Shown here one piece after another: positions 33,377 through 41,975 of a stretch of DNA of 64,000 bases. The stretch comes from Nocardioides sp. Kera G14. GTDB lineage: Bacteria; Actinomycetota; Actinomycetes; Propionibacteriales; Nocardioidaceae. Location: positions 1,798,001-1,862,000 of the forward strand of contig NZ_CP085839.1 in the NCBI RefSeq assembly GCF_020715565.1, in the 5' to 3' direction. The notes beneath the pieces are model-generated. The model saw only the letters and a program-made list of their open reading frames with translations. It was not told where the DNA came from and made no database searches. A program made the translations under genes and the position numbers. The first letter of the stretch is position 1; every line of letters begins with the position of its first letter.

Positions 33377-34960
33377 ATGACCATGACGCCCGCACCCCCG
33401 GCCCGGCCCACGCGGCCCGGCACGCTCTCCGACTCCCTGCTGCGGCAGCTGGTGGCACGTGTCCCCTCCACCGCAGGCGGCACCTGGAAGCTCACCGAGG
33501 TCTACACGGGCGAGGTCCTGGTCGAGCTCCCGCAGACCACGCCCGACGACGTCATCGCCGCCGCGGGCAAGGCACGCGCCGCCCAGAAGCAGTGGGCCGC
33601 CACACCGCTCAAGGAGCGGCTCGCGGTCTTCGCGCGGGCCCACGAGCTGATCCTCAGCCACCAGCACCAGATCGCCGACCTGATCCAGGCCGAGTCCGGC
33701 AAGGCGCGCCGCATCGCCTTCGAGGAGGCGTGCGACCCCGTCATGGTGATCAGCCACTACCTCAGGCGCGCCCCCAAGCTGCTCCGCGACCGCAAGCACG
33801 CCGGCCCGGTGCCGGTCGTCTCGTACTCGAAGGAGGTCCACCCTCCACGCGGCCTCGTCGGGATCATCGCGCCGTGGAACTTCCCCTTCGCGACCGGCCT
33901 CTCCGACGCCATCCCCGCCCTGATGGCGGGCAACGCCGTCCTGCTCAAGCCGGACAACAAGACCGCGCTCTCGCCCCTGTACGGCGTCAGCCTGCTCGAG
34001 CAGGCGGGGCTGCCCCAGGGCCTCTTCCAGGTCATCTGCGGTGAGGGCCCCGACGTCGGGCCGACGATGCTCGACCACATCGACTACCTGATGTTCACCG
34101 GCTCCACCGCGACGGGCCGGCGGCTCGGCGAGCAGGCCGGTCGCAACCTGATCGGCGCCTGCCTGGAGCTCGGCGGCAAGAACCCGATGATCGTGCTCGA
34201 CGACGCCGATCTCGACGAGACCGTGCAGGGCACGCTCTTCGCGGTCTTCGGCAACACCGGGCAGATCTGCATGCACATCGAGCGGATCTACATCCACGAC
34301 TCCCAGTACGAGGCCTTCCGCGACAAGTTCGTCGCCGCCGCCGGCGCGATGAAGCAGTACGCCTCCTACGACTTCGGTCCCGAGCTGGGTGCACTCATCT
34401 CCGCCGACCACCTGGAGCGGGTCCGCTCCCATGTGGAGGACGCCGTGGCCAAGGGCGCCCGCGTGCTGCTCGGCGGCAAGGCCCGGCCCGACCTCGGCCC
34501 GACCTTCTTCGAGCCGACGATCCTCGAGGGCACCACCTCCGACATGCTGCACGGCACCATCGAGACCTTCGGTCCGGTCGTCTCGCTGCACCGCTACGGA
34601 TCGGTCGAGGAGGCGATCGCCCTGGCCAACGACACCGACTACGGCCTCAACGCCTCCATCTGGACCACCAACTTCAAGCGGGCCGAGAACATCGCGCGCC
34701 GGATCGAGTCCGGCAACGTCAACATCAACGACGGCCTGGCGACGGCGTACTCCTCGAAGGGAACGCCGTCGGGCGGGATGAAGCAGTCCGGCGTCGGCGC
34801 ACGTCACGGCGACCAGGGGCTGCTGAAGTACACCGAGACGCAGAACGTCGCCGTACTCAAGAAGCAGGTCATGGGCCCTCAGGGCAAGCAGACGTACGAG
34901 CAGTACGCCAAGCAGATGCAGAGCTCGCTGCGCTGGATGCGCCGGCTCCGTCTGCGCTGA
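33377..34960 (+). CDS. Aldehyde dehydrogenase (succinate-semialdehyde DH-like branch)
   Basis: A 527-residue NAD(P)-dependent ALDH with PWNFPFATGLSDA, Glu264 (LELGGKNP) and nucleophile Cys298 (GNTGQICMH). An extra C-terminal tail of about 40 residues is basic and ends in RWMRRLRLR, which could touch the membrane. GAGGAG lies eight bases before the ATG. It would turn the aldehyde from the GMC enzyme or CYP125 into the acid used by FadD19 (inference). It ends at a hairpin shared with the convergent operon. Confidence 0.87.
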   Translation: MTMTPAPPARPTRPGTLSDSLLRQLVARVPSTAGGTWKLTEVYTGEVLVELPQTTPDDVIAAAGKARAAQKQWAATPLKERLAVFARAHELILSHQHQIADLIQAESGKARRIAFEEACDPVMVISHYLRRAPKLLRDRKHAGPVPVVSYSKEVHPPRGLVGIIAPWNFPFATGLSDAIPALMAGNAVLLKPDNKTALSPLYGVSLLEQAGLPQGLFQVICGEGPDVGPTMLDHIDYLMFTGSTATGRRLGEQAGRNLIGACLELGGKNPMIVLDDADLDETVQGTLFAVFGNTGQICMHIERIYIHDSQYEAFRDKFVAAAGAMKQYASYDFGPELGALISADHLERVRSHVEDAVAKGARVLLGGKARPDLGPTFFEPTILEGTTSDMLHGTIETFGPVVSLHRYGSVEEAIALANDTDYGLNASIWTTNFKRAENIARRIESGNVNINDGLATAYSSKGTPSGGMKQSGVGARHGDQGLLKYTETQNVAVLKKQVMGPQGKQTYEQYAKQMQSSLRWMRRLRLR

Positions 34961-34962
34961 GC

Positions 34963-35016
34963 GCGCCGGGGCGCTCCCGCTGTCAGCCGTTGACCAACAG
35001 TGGGAGCGACCGGCGC
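34963..35016. terminator. Imperfect hairpin between convergent operons
   Basis: The left arm GCGCCGGGGCGCTCCCGCTGT (34963-34983) pairs with 34997-35016, with one bulge and one mismatch and a 13-base loop. It follows the ALDH stop and overlaps the last codons of the convergent gene at 34983, so it probably terminates both transcripts. Confidence 0.65.
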
Positions 35017-36218
35017 TTCTCGAAGGCGAAGCCCGCGCCGAGACTGATCTTGGTGACCGCCACCTCGTCCGTCTCCTTGGTCTCCTCGTCGCGTACGACG
35101 ACCCGGGCGACCCACTCGTCGTCGGCACCGGTGACGGTGACGTCGAAGTGCGGGTCGAGCTCACGCACCGCTGCGGCGAGCGGGACGGCCCAGTCGGGGC
35201 CGATCAGGCTGACCCAGGCGGCGTCCTCGTGAGCCGGACCGGGTGAGACGGCGAGGGTGCCTGCCTCGCCCCTCGTGCGGACGTACGCCGCCGGGTTGAG
35301 CATCGGGTGCAGCCGGAGCAGTTCGAGCGCACCCTCCGGGGTGGCCGGGAGATCGAGCGCCCTGGCGACACGCATCGCCGCGATGCCCGCGAAACCGGTG
35401 AGCTGCTTGCGCCGGAGCCGGAGCAACTGCTCGGTGTCCGCGCGGGCCTTCAGGGCGAGGACGAAGGCACGGTCGAGCAGCGCCATCTGGAGGCAGACCT
35501 CGTCGGCGATCCGGACGAGCGCCGAGTGGGAGAACGCGGCGAAGTCGAGATCGGCGAGCAGCGGACCGCGGTAGTCGGAGACACCCTCGTCGGTCGCGTC
35601 GATCGGCTCGAGCTCGAGCGTCGCGGCCCGGGAGCGCTCGTTGACGGCGAGCGCGGGGATACCGACCGCGTCGGGGTAGCTCTCGTCGATGATCACCGTC
35701 CAGGAGCAGACCGGAACACGTCCTGCCGGCACACGGGGCGGGCGGTGGACCGGGCGGACCTGCGCCTTGGGGTTCGTCGCGACCGCGGTCGCGTCGAAGG
35801 TGGGGTCCTCGATCGTGTGGCACATGCCCTTGACGTAGGCGTCGCCCATGCCCTCGACGTCAGCCAGCGCGCCGCAGAACGGCAGGCTGAAGCCGCCGTG
35901 CCAGGGGTCGTCGACGGTGAAGCGGAAGTCGAGGAACTGCGGCGGCGCACCGATGTCGAGCTGGAGTCCCTTGAAGATGGTGACGATGTCGCCCTTGCCG
36001 GGCTCGGCGGGCTCGTAGGCGAGCGCGGCCTGCATCCGGCGGGTGTAGATCGGGCTGGCAGCGGCCCACTCCTCGATCGCGATCTGGAGCATCTCCTCGC
36101 GGCCGAACTCGCTGATGCACCAGGCCATGCCGGAGCGGTCGATCATCTGTCCCACGAGCAGCAGCTCCGGCACGAGCGCGGCGAGCTGCTCGCGGGTCAG
36201 GGTGGCGTAGTTGCTCAC
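34983..36218 (-). CDS. Conserved protein of unknown function, end of the CYP51 operon
   Basis: A 411-residue soluble protein. The N-terminal third has an ISEFGREEMLQIAIEEWAAA helix. The middle is alpha/beta (CSWTVIIDESYPDAV, EPIDATDEG), and the C-terminal third has HFDVTVTGADDEWVARVV. I recognise no catalytic motif or named family. It overlaps the carboxymuconolactone decarboxylase-like gene by four bases and is the last of eleven genes in the operon, so it should act with CYP51/CYP123 products. Nothing more can be claimed. Confidence 0.75.
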   Translation of the reverse strand: MSNYATLTREQLAALVPELLLVGQMIDRSGMAWCISEFGREEMLQIAIEEWAAASPIYTRRMQAALAYEPAEPGKGDIVTIFKGLQLDIGAPPQFLDFRFTVDDPWHGGFSLPFCGALADVEGMGDAYVKGMCHTIEDPTFDATAVATNPKAQVRPVHRPPRVPAGRVPVCSWTVIIDESYPDAVGIPALAVNERSRAATLELEPIDATDEGVSDYRGPLLADLDFAAFSHSALVRIADEVCLQMALLDRAFVLALKARADTEQLLRLRRKQLTGFAGIAAMRVARALDLPATPEGALELLRLHPMLNPAAYVRTRGEAGTLAVSPGPAHEDAAWVSLIGPDWAVPLAAAVRELDPHFDVTVTGADDEWVARVVVRDEETKETDEVAVTKISLGAGFAFEKRRSLPLLVNG

Positions 36219-36622
36219 TGTGCGGCCTCCTGGGCTGCCTTCTTGGCCGCGCGGGCCGCCTTGCCGATGGTCTCCTCGACGACGCTGTTGAGCTTGGCAC
36301 CGTCCGGCCAGCCCGCGTAGTGGGTCAGGAAGACGACGACCTCCCGCAACTCGGCATCGGAGAGCTCCCCGTTGGCATGGGCCGCGGGGACCTGGATGCC
36401 GAGCACGTCGGCGTACCCCTTGGCGGTGAGGAGGCCGATCAGCAGCAGCCGTCGGTCACGGTCGGAGAGGCCGGGTCGGTTCCAGATGTCGCCGAAGAGG
36501 TGATCGGCGGTGTAGCGGAAGAAGTCGCCCTCACCGTCGCTCATCTCGAAGCCGTAGACCTTCTCCATCGTGCGCAGCCCTTGGGCGCGCAGCTCCGGCA
36601 GGTCTTCGAACTTGTCACTCAC
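36215..36622 (-). CDS. Carboxymuconolactone decarboxylase/AhpD-fold family protein (Rv0771-like)
   Basis: A 135-residue all-helical CMD-domain protein (DRRLLLIGLLTAKGYADVLGIQVPAA, then ELREVVVFLTHYAGWPDGAK). It has no cysteine, so the AhpD peroxidase CxxC is absent. His41 and His101 are possible functional residues. GTG start at 36622 overlaps the dehydrogenase stop by eight bases. The same family member closes the aldA-Rv0771 block of M. tuberculosis (from memory). Confidence 0.85.
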   Translation of the reverse strand: MSDKFEDLPELRAQGLRTMEKVYGFEMSDGEGDFFRYTADHLFGDIWNRPGLSDRDRRLLLIGLLTAKGYADVLGIQVPAAHANGELSDAELREVVVFLTHYAGWPDGAKLNSVVEETIGKAARAAKKAAQEAAQ

Positions 36623-37490
36623 GCGGCAGCCCCAGTCCCGGCGCGAGCCGGTCCAGTGCCAGCCGAGCCAGAGGTACGTCGACCCCCAGCTGGTCCGCCA
36701 GCGCGACCGCGAAGGTGAGGTCCTTCTCCCCCAACGCGACGACGTGGCTGAAGACGCCGTGCCAGAAGTCGTCGGCGGCGATCGGTGCGGTGGTCTCACG
36801 ATGGAGGATCGCGCCGGGGCCGCCCGTGATGGCGTCGGTGTGACGCACCACGTCGCCGAGTGAGCGGAGGTCGAGGCCGGCGGCCTCGGCAAGTCGCGCG
36901 GCCTCGGTGGCGGCCGTGAAGGAGACGAAGTGGAGCAAGTTGCGGGCGAGCTTGAACTCCGTGCCCTTGCCGGGCTCGCCGGCGTGGATGACCTTCGTGC
37001 CCATCCGCGACAGCACGGGCTCGACCGCCTTGAAGGCGCCGTCGGAGGCGCCGACCATGATCGCGAGCGAGCCGTCGGCCGCGCCCATCGGACCACCGGA
37101 GACCGGGGCGTCGACGACCTCGATGGCGAACCCGCAGACCTTCGTCACCTCCGCCTGCAGCTCGGCCGGCGTCGACGGCGAGACCGTCGAGTGCACCACG
37201 AAGGAGACCGGCACCATGTCCTCGCGCGGCTTGAGCTCGGCGAGGACCTCGCCGAGCACCGAGCGGACCTGGGCGTCGTCGCGCACCATCACGCAGATGA
37301 CGTCGGCCCAGTTGCCGAGCTCGGCGACGTTCGCTGCGATGGTGGCGCCGGCCGCCTCCAGCTCCGTGAGCGGCTGTTCCGCCACGTCGAAGACGCGCAG
37401 GTCGATGCCGTCGGCCTGCGCCAGCCGCAGCGCCATCGGCTTGCCGATGTTGCCGAGCCCGACGAAGCCGACCCGTGTCGTCCCTGCCAT
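36615..37490 (-). CDS. 3-hydroxyisobutyrate dehydrogenase-family oxidoreductase (Rv0770-like)
   Basis: A 291-residue beta-hydroxyacid dehydrogenase with NAD(P) motif GLGNIG at 11-16, the substrate loop DAPVSGGPMGAADGSLAIM, and catalytic Lys180 with Asn184 (GTEFKLARNLL). It would oxidise a 3-hydroxy acid or reduce an aldehyde acid. In this operon a C4- or C14-derived group on a sterol is possible but unproven. It sits two bases after the SDR gene. Confidence 0.87.
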   Translation of the reverse strand: MAGTTRVGFVGLGNIGKPMALRLAQADGIDLRVFDVAEQPLTELEAAGATIAANVAELGNWADVICVMVRDDAQVRSVLGEVLAELKPREDMVPVSFVVHSTVSPSTPAELQAEVTKVCGFAIEVVDAPVSGGPMGAADGSLAIMVGASDGAFKAVEPVLSRMGTKVIHAGEPGKGTEFKLARNLLHFVSFTAATEAARLAEAAGLDLRSLGDVVRHTDAITGGPGAILHRETTAPIAADDFWHGVFSHVVALGEKDLTFAVALADQLGVDVPLARLALDRLAPGLGLPRE

Positions 37491-37491
37491 G

Positions 37492-38241
37492 TCAGGGCCT
37501 GAAGGTCTGGCCGCCGTCGACCGCCACGATCTGGCCGGTCACCCACGACGACTCGTCGGAGAGCAGGAAGGTGGCAGCACCGACCATGTCCTCGGGCTTG
37601 CCCATCCGCTTGATCGCGAGGTTCTTGACCAGCTCCTTCGAGGCGTCGCCCGCCTGGGTGCGGGTCGCCTCGGTGTCGGTGGGACCAGGAGCGATGGCGT
37701 TGACCCGGATCCGCTGGCCACCGAGCTCGTGGGCGAGCTGCTGCGTGAGGCCGTTGATCCCGCTCTTGGCCAGGCCGTAGAAGCCGGAGTAGAGGTAGGC
37801 CGCGGTCGAGGACTGGTTGACGATCGAGCCGCCGCCCCGCTTGGCGATCTCGGGGTAGACGGCGCGGGTCATGACGAGCGCGCCGTCGAAGTTCACGGAC
37901 ATGAACTTCTTGTAGTAGTCCCAGTCGACGGTGATGAGCAGGTCGAACTGCATCGCGCCGTAGATGGCCGCGTTGTTGACGAGGCCGTCGATGCCGCCGT
38001 ACGTCGCCACCACCTGCTCGACGAGCGCGGCCGCGGACTCGGCACTCGAGACGTCGACGGAGACGAAGAGTGCGCTCCCGCCGTCGGCCTCGATCTGCTT
38101 GGCGACCAACTCGCCCTTCTCGGTGTTGAGGTCGGCGACGACCACCTTGGCGCCCTGGGCGGCGAAGCCCTTGGCGTAGGCCTCACCGATGCCCTGCGCG
38201 GCGCCGGTGACGACGATGACCTTGTCCTGAAGACGTCCCAT
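37492..38241 (-). CDS. Short-chain dehydrogenase/reductase (Rv0769-like)
   Basis: A 249-residue classical SDR with GAAQGIG at 13-19, NNAA near 89-92, Ser144/145, Tyr155 and Lys159, and the C-terminal VDGGQTFRP. Start at ATG 38241; the longer open frame overlaps the ALDH gene. It lies between the ALDH and beta-hydroxyacid dehydrogenase genes of the CYP51 operon, the same order as aldA-Rv0769-Rv0770. The substrate is unknown. Confidence 0.88.
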   Translation of the reverse strand: MGRLQDKVIVVTGAAQGIGEAYAKGFAAQGAKVVVADLNTEKGELVAKQIEADGGSALFVSVDVSSAESAAALVEQVVATYGGIDGLVNNAAIYGAMQFDLLITVDWDYYKKFMSVNFDGALVMTRAVYPEIAKRGGGSIVNQSSTAAYLYSGFYGLAKSGINGLTQQLAHELGGQRIRVNAIAPGPTDTEATRTQAGDASKELVKNLAIKRMGKPEDMVGAATFLLSDESSWVTGQIVAVDGGQTFRP

Positions 38242-38258
38242 GTCTGTGCTCTCTCTTC

Positions 38259-39743
38259 TCACGCCGGCTCTGCGACGAGCTTGGTCTCGAGGTACTCCTC
38301 GAAGCCGGCGACGCCCATCTCGCGTCCCAGCCCCGACTGCTTGTAACCGCCGAAGGGTGCGTCGGCAGCGAACCACTGGCCGCCGTTGACGCCGATGGTG
38401 CCGGTCCGGATCCGGTTCGCGACGGCCTTGGCCCGCTCCAGCGAGCCGGACTCGACGGCGCCGGAGAGGCCGTACGGCGACTCGTTGGCGATCCGCACGG
38501 CGTCGTCGTCGCCGTCATGGGCGATGACGACCAGCACGGGGCCGAAGATCTCTTCCTGCGCCACCCGCGCGGTGTTGTCCAGGCCCGCCACGACGGTCGG
38601 CTGGATCCAGTAGCCGTCGGCCAGCTCACCCTCCTGGGTGGCGAGGTCGCCACCGGTGGCGAAGGTGCCGCCCTCCTCGATCGCGAGGTCGAGGTAGGAC
38701 TTCACCCGGTCACGCTGCCGGAGGGAGATCACCGGTCCGCAGATCGTGCCGGGGTCGGCAGGGTCCTTCGCACCCAGGGCCTCGAAGGTCGAGGCGGCGG
38801 AGGTCACGGCCTCGTCGTACCTGTCCCGAGGTACGACGAGGCGAGTGGTGAGGGCGCAGCCCTGGCCGGCGTGCACTGCGACCGCGAACGCCGTCGTGGC
38901 GGCAGCGGACGCGACGTCGGCGTCGTCGAGCACGATCGAGGCGGACTTGCCGCCGAGCTCGAGGAAGACCTTCTTCAGCGTGGGCGCGGCGGCGGCCATG
39001 ATGGCCCGCCCGGTGTTGGTGGAGCCGGTGAACGAGACCAGGTCGACCCGCGGGTCGCTGGTCAGCTGCGCGGCGACCTCGTTGTTCTGCGGGGTGACGA
39101 CGTTGAAGACGCCGGCCGGCATGTCGGTGTGCTCGGCCACCAGGCGGCCCAGCTCCGCGGCCAGCCACGGGGTGTCGGGAGCCGGCTTGAGCACGACCGT
39201 GTTGCCGGCGGCGAGCGCGGGACCGACCTTGGCGAGGTTGATCTGGTTGGGGAAGTTCCACGGCGTGATCGCCGCGACGACCCCGACGGCCTCGCGGCGG
39301 ACGGTGCGACGGGACGTGATGCCCATCGTGACGCCGAGGCCGAGGTCGGTCTCCCACTGGTAGCCCTCGGCCATGTCGATCGTCCACTTGAGCGTCTCGA
39401 CGGGGGTGTCGAACTGCGGGCCGGCCACGAGGAACGCCGGCGCGCCGACCTCCGCCGTGGTGAGGTCGCGCAGCTCCGGCGCGTGGTCGACGAGCGCCTG
39501 GTGGAGCTGGCGCAGCACCCGGATGCGGAGCTCGACGTCGGTCGACCAGTCGGTCTCGTCGAAGGCGCGACGGGCTGCGGCGATGGCCGCGTCGACGTCG
39601 GCGGCGGTGGAGTCGGGCGCCTGGCCGATCACCTGTCCCGTGGCGGGATTGAGGATCGGGTACGTCGCCCCGTCGCTGGCAGGGCCGAGCTTGCCGTCGA
39701 CGTACTGCTGGGCGGGCGGGTTCGAGGGCTGGCGGGCGCTCAT
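38259..39743 (-). CDS. Aldehyde dehydrogenase (AldA/Rv0768-like)
   Basis: A 494-residue NAD-dependent ALDH with PWNFPNQINLAKVGPAL, Glu262 (LELGGKSA) and Cys296 (HAGQGCALTT). It oxidises an aldehyde to an acid. In M. tuberculosis aldA lies on the opposite strand from cyp51. Here it is in line, downstream of the NTF2-like gene, with which it overlaps by four bases, which strengthens the link to the P450s. Confidence 0.9.
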   Translation of the reverse strand: MSARQPSNPPAQQYVDGKLGPASDGATYPILNPATGQVIGQAPDSTAADVDAAIAAARRAFDETDWSTDVELRIRVLRQLHQALVDHAPELRDLTTAEVGAPAFLVAGPQFDTPVETLKWTIDMAEGYQWETDLGLGVTMGITSRRTVRREAVGVVAAITPWNFPNQINLAKVGPALAAGNTVVLKPAPDTPWLAAELGRLVAEHTDMPAGVFNVVTPQNNEVAAQLTSDPRVDLVSFTGSTNTGRAIMAAAAPTLKKVFLELGGKSASIVLDDADVASAAATTAFAVAVHAGQGCALTTRLVVPRDRYDEAVTSAASTFEALGAKDPADPGTICGPVISLRQRDRVKSYLDLAIEEGGTFATGGDLATQEGELADGYWIQPTVVAGLDNTARVAQEEIFGPVLVVIAHDGDDDAVRIANESPYGLSGAVESGSLERAKAVANRIRTGTIGVNGGQWFAADAPFGGYKQSGLGREMGVAGFEEYLETKLVAEPA

Positions 39744-40402
39744 GCGCTGGCTCCTTGGGTTTCGACAGCCTCAACCGACGGCGCGGCCTGGGTGATGTAG
39801 TCGCCGCGCTCGACGGGCGGGGGCCAGACCGTGCTGGGCAGGTCGGCGAGGTGGTAGTGGCCGGGCACCTCGTGACCGGTGACGGACATCCGCTTGAGCA
39901 GGGTGTCGGGCGCCTTGCCGGCGCTGAGGATGTCCATGAAGGTCTTGGCGGTGGAAGGCATGTCGAACCAGTCGCGCTGCCAGTCGATCTTGATCGTGCC
40001 CTCGTCGGCACCGGAGGTGACGCGCTTGACGCCGAACCACGAGCCGCCGAGGCCGACGATCTCGTACTCCTGACCGGTCTCCTCATTGATGATCCCGGAG
40101 CGCTGCTTCCAGAAGCCGATGACCATCGCCTTCTGCTCGTCGATGACGGAGCAGACGTAGTCGTAGTGCCAGCCGTCGAGGCCGTCCATCTCGATGCCGA
40201 TGGCCCAGTCGCGGATCTGGTCGCGGCCGACGGCCATGAAGTGCTCGTCGGGCGAGTACATCCAGCCGTACGTCGCGTCCTCGGCGTACCACTCGGCCAT
40301 CGGCCGCCAGTCGCCGGTGATCTCGACCTGGCGGTTGATGTCGAGCCAGGTCTCCCAGAACTCTTCGATCTCGGCCCTGGTCAGGGTGGTGCTCTCGCTC
40401 AT
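39740..40402 (-). CDS. NTF2/SnoaL-like protein in the CYP51 operon
   Basis: A 220-residue protein with an NTF2-like fold (EEFWETWLDINRQVEITGDW, the Tyr/Trp-rich WYAEDATYGWMYSP) and a C-terminal extension of about 80 residues containing VWPPPVERGDYITQ. It may be a binding or isomerase-type protein for a hydrophobic substrate. It sits five bases after the ferredoxin gene and overlaps the ALDH. It occupies the place of Rv0762c next to the ferredoxin (from memory). Confidence 0.75.
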   Translation of the reverse strand: MSESTTLTRAEIEEFWETWLDINRQVEITGDWRPMAEWYAEDATYGWMYSPDEHFMAVGRDQIRDWAIGIEMDGLDGWHYDYVCSVIDEQKAMVIGFWKQRSGIINEETGQEYEIVGLGGSWFGVKRVTSGADEGTIKIDWQRDWFDMPSTAKTFMDILSAGKAPDTLLKRMSVTGHEVPGHYHLADLPSTVWPPPVERGDYITQAAPSVEAVETQGASA

Positions 40403-40407
40403 GCGGG

Positions 40408-40605
40408 TCAGTCCTCCTCGACTGAGAGTGCGAATGCGGGGCAGTACTTCACGGCGCGCGTCACGTCGGCGCGACGGGATTCGTCCGGGTGGTCCTCGAG
40501 GAGGACGACCTTGTCGGCGTCGTCGTCGAAGTCGAAGACGTCGGGGGCCTCGCCCTGGCAGAGCTGGTGGCCCTGGCAGAGGTCGAGGTCGGCGATGACC
40601 TTCAT
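40408..40605 (-). CDS. 3Fe-4S-type ferredoxin with CxxHxxC variant, CYP51 partner
   Basis: A 65-residue P450 ferredoxin. Cluster ligands are Cys10, Cys16 and Cys55 (CQGHQLC...CP), with His13 at the position of the second cysteine, a known variant in actinobacterial ferredoxins and in the one beside mycobacterial cyp51. It would deliver electrons to CYP51 and perhaps CYP123. Start at ATG 40605, whose T is the first base of the reverse-strand CYP51 stop. Confidence 0.92.
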   Translation of the reverse strand: MKVIADLDLCQGHQLCQGEAPDVFDFDDDADKVVLLEDHPDESRRADVTRAVKYCPAFALSVEED

Positions 40606-41975
40606 CAGGCCTCCTTCACCCGCCGCCGGTACTTCGCGCGGCAGGGCTGCTTGAGCTGGATCACCATCTTGGTGAAGTCGTCGTCGTAGGAGTCGAGCGG
40701 CTGGGCCGCCTCGAACTCGAAGTCGCGCAGGATCACCGAGAAGATCGCCTTCATCTGCATGAGGGCGAAGGCATTGCCGACGCAGCGGTGCCGGCCGGCG
40801 CCGAAGGGGATCCACGTCCAGCGGTTCTGCAGGTCCTCCTGGCGCGGGTCGATGTAGCGCTCGGGGTGGAACTCGTCCGCCTTCGGGAAGTCCTCCTCGA
40901 TCCGGTTCGAGACCCGCGGCGAGGCGGCGATGACGGTGCCCGGCGGGATGTCGCGCCCGAGGATCTGGAACTCCTCCTGGACGAGCCGCATCAGGATGAT
41001 CAGCGGCGGGTGCAGCCGCAGCGTCTCCTTCAGGGCCGACTCGAGGACGGGGATCTCGCGGAGGGCCTGGAAGGAGACCTCCGACCCGTCCTTGTAGAGC
41101 TCGTCGAGCTCCGCGACGACGTCGGACATGACGTCCGGGTTGCGGAGCAGCTCGATCATCGCCCAGCTGGCCGTGCCCGACGACGTGTGGTGACCGGCGA
41201 ACATCAGCGAGATGAAGATGCCGGTGACCATGTCGGGCTCGTAGCCGACCGCGATCAGCACGTCGAGCAGGTCGCGCTCCTCCTTGGGGATCTCGCCCTT
41301 GGCGATGCGCCGGTCGATGATCGCCTTCACCTTCGCGACGAGCTCCTCGCGGGCCTCGTCGCGCATCCGGAAGGACTCGATGTCGGCGTACGGGTCGACG
41401 TAGGCGATCGCGTCGGTGCCGTGCTCGAGACGGTGGAAGATCTGGGCGAAGGAGACGTCGAGCTCCTCACGGAAGCCCTTGCCGATCAGGCAGCTCGAGG
41501 TCGTGTAGATGGTGAGCTCGGCGAAGAAGTCGAGCAGGTCGATCTCGCCCTCGTCACCCCAGCCGGCGACGAGGCGCCGGATCTCGGCCTCGATGGTCTG
41601 GGCGTGACCGCGCATCATGTCGCCGCGCAGGGCCTGGGACTTGAGCATCTGCTGCCGCTCGTGCGGCGAGGCGTCGAAGACCACGCCCTTGCCGAAGACC
41701 GGCGTCATGAACGGATAGGCCGCCGCCTGGTCGAGTACGTCGTCGGGGGCCCGGAAGAACTCCTCGTTGGCCTCCGCGCCGGAGACGAGGACGACGTCCT
41801 TGTCGGCGATCCGGAACCGGCCGAGGTCGCCGCACTCCTCGCGGACGCGGGTGAAGAGGCCGATCGGGTCGATCCGCATCTCGGGCAGGTGGCCGGTGCC
41901 CTTGAGCAGCGGCTCGAGGTCCTCGGCCTGGTCGTCGACGACCAGGCTGACCTCAGGGATGTCGGCGAGGCTCAT
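40605..41975 (-). CDS. cyp51: Sterol 14alpha-demethylase CYP51
   Basis: A 456-residue P450 closely matching M. tuberculosis CYP51. It has AYPFMTPVFGKGVVFDASP (B'-helix region), the I-helix FAGHHTSSGTASW with the CYP51-specific His-Thr, KETLRLHPPLIILMR, and the haem loop WIPFGAGRHRCVGNAFA with Cys398. The enzyme removes the 14alpha-methyl of lanosterol-type sterols. No sterol biosynthesis genes are seen, so a catabolic or scavenging role is likely. An adjacent ferredoxin, SDR and CYP123 complete the mycobacterial-type block. Confidence 0.95.
   Translation of the reverse strand: MSLADIPEVSLVVDDQAEDLEPLLKGTGHLPEMRIDPIGLFTRVREECGDLGRFRIADKDVVLVSGAEANEEFFRAPDDVLDQAAAYPFMTPVFGKGVVFDASPHERQQMLKSQALRGDMMRGHAQTIEAEIRRLVAGWGDEGEIDLLDFFAELTIYTTSSCLIGKGFREELDVSFAQIFHRLEHGTDAIAYVDPYADIESFRMRDEAREELVAKVKAIIDRRIAKGEIPKEERDLLDVLIAVGYEPDMVTGIFISLMFAGHHTSSGTASWAMIELLRNPDVMSDVVAELDELYKDGSEVSFQALREIPVLESALKETLRLHPPLIILMRLVQEEFQILGRDIPPGTVIAASPRVSNRIEEDFPKADEFHPERYIDPRQEDLQNRWTWIPFGAGRHRCVGNAFALMQMKAIFSVILRDFEFEAAQPLDSYDDDFTKMVIQLKQPCRAKYRRRVKEA

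Noticed and set aside
35712..35725. GGAACACGTCCTG as a KstR half-site
   Set aside because: It lies inside a coding region and breaks the GTT half of the motif, so it is not counted.
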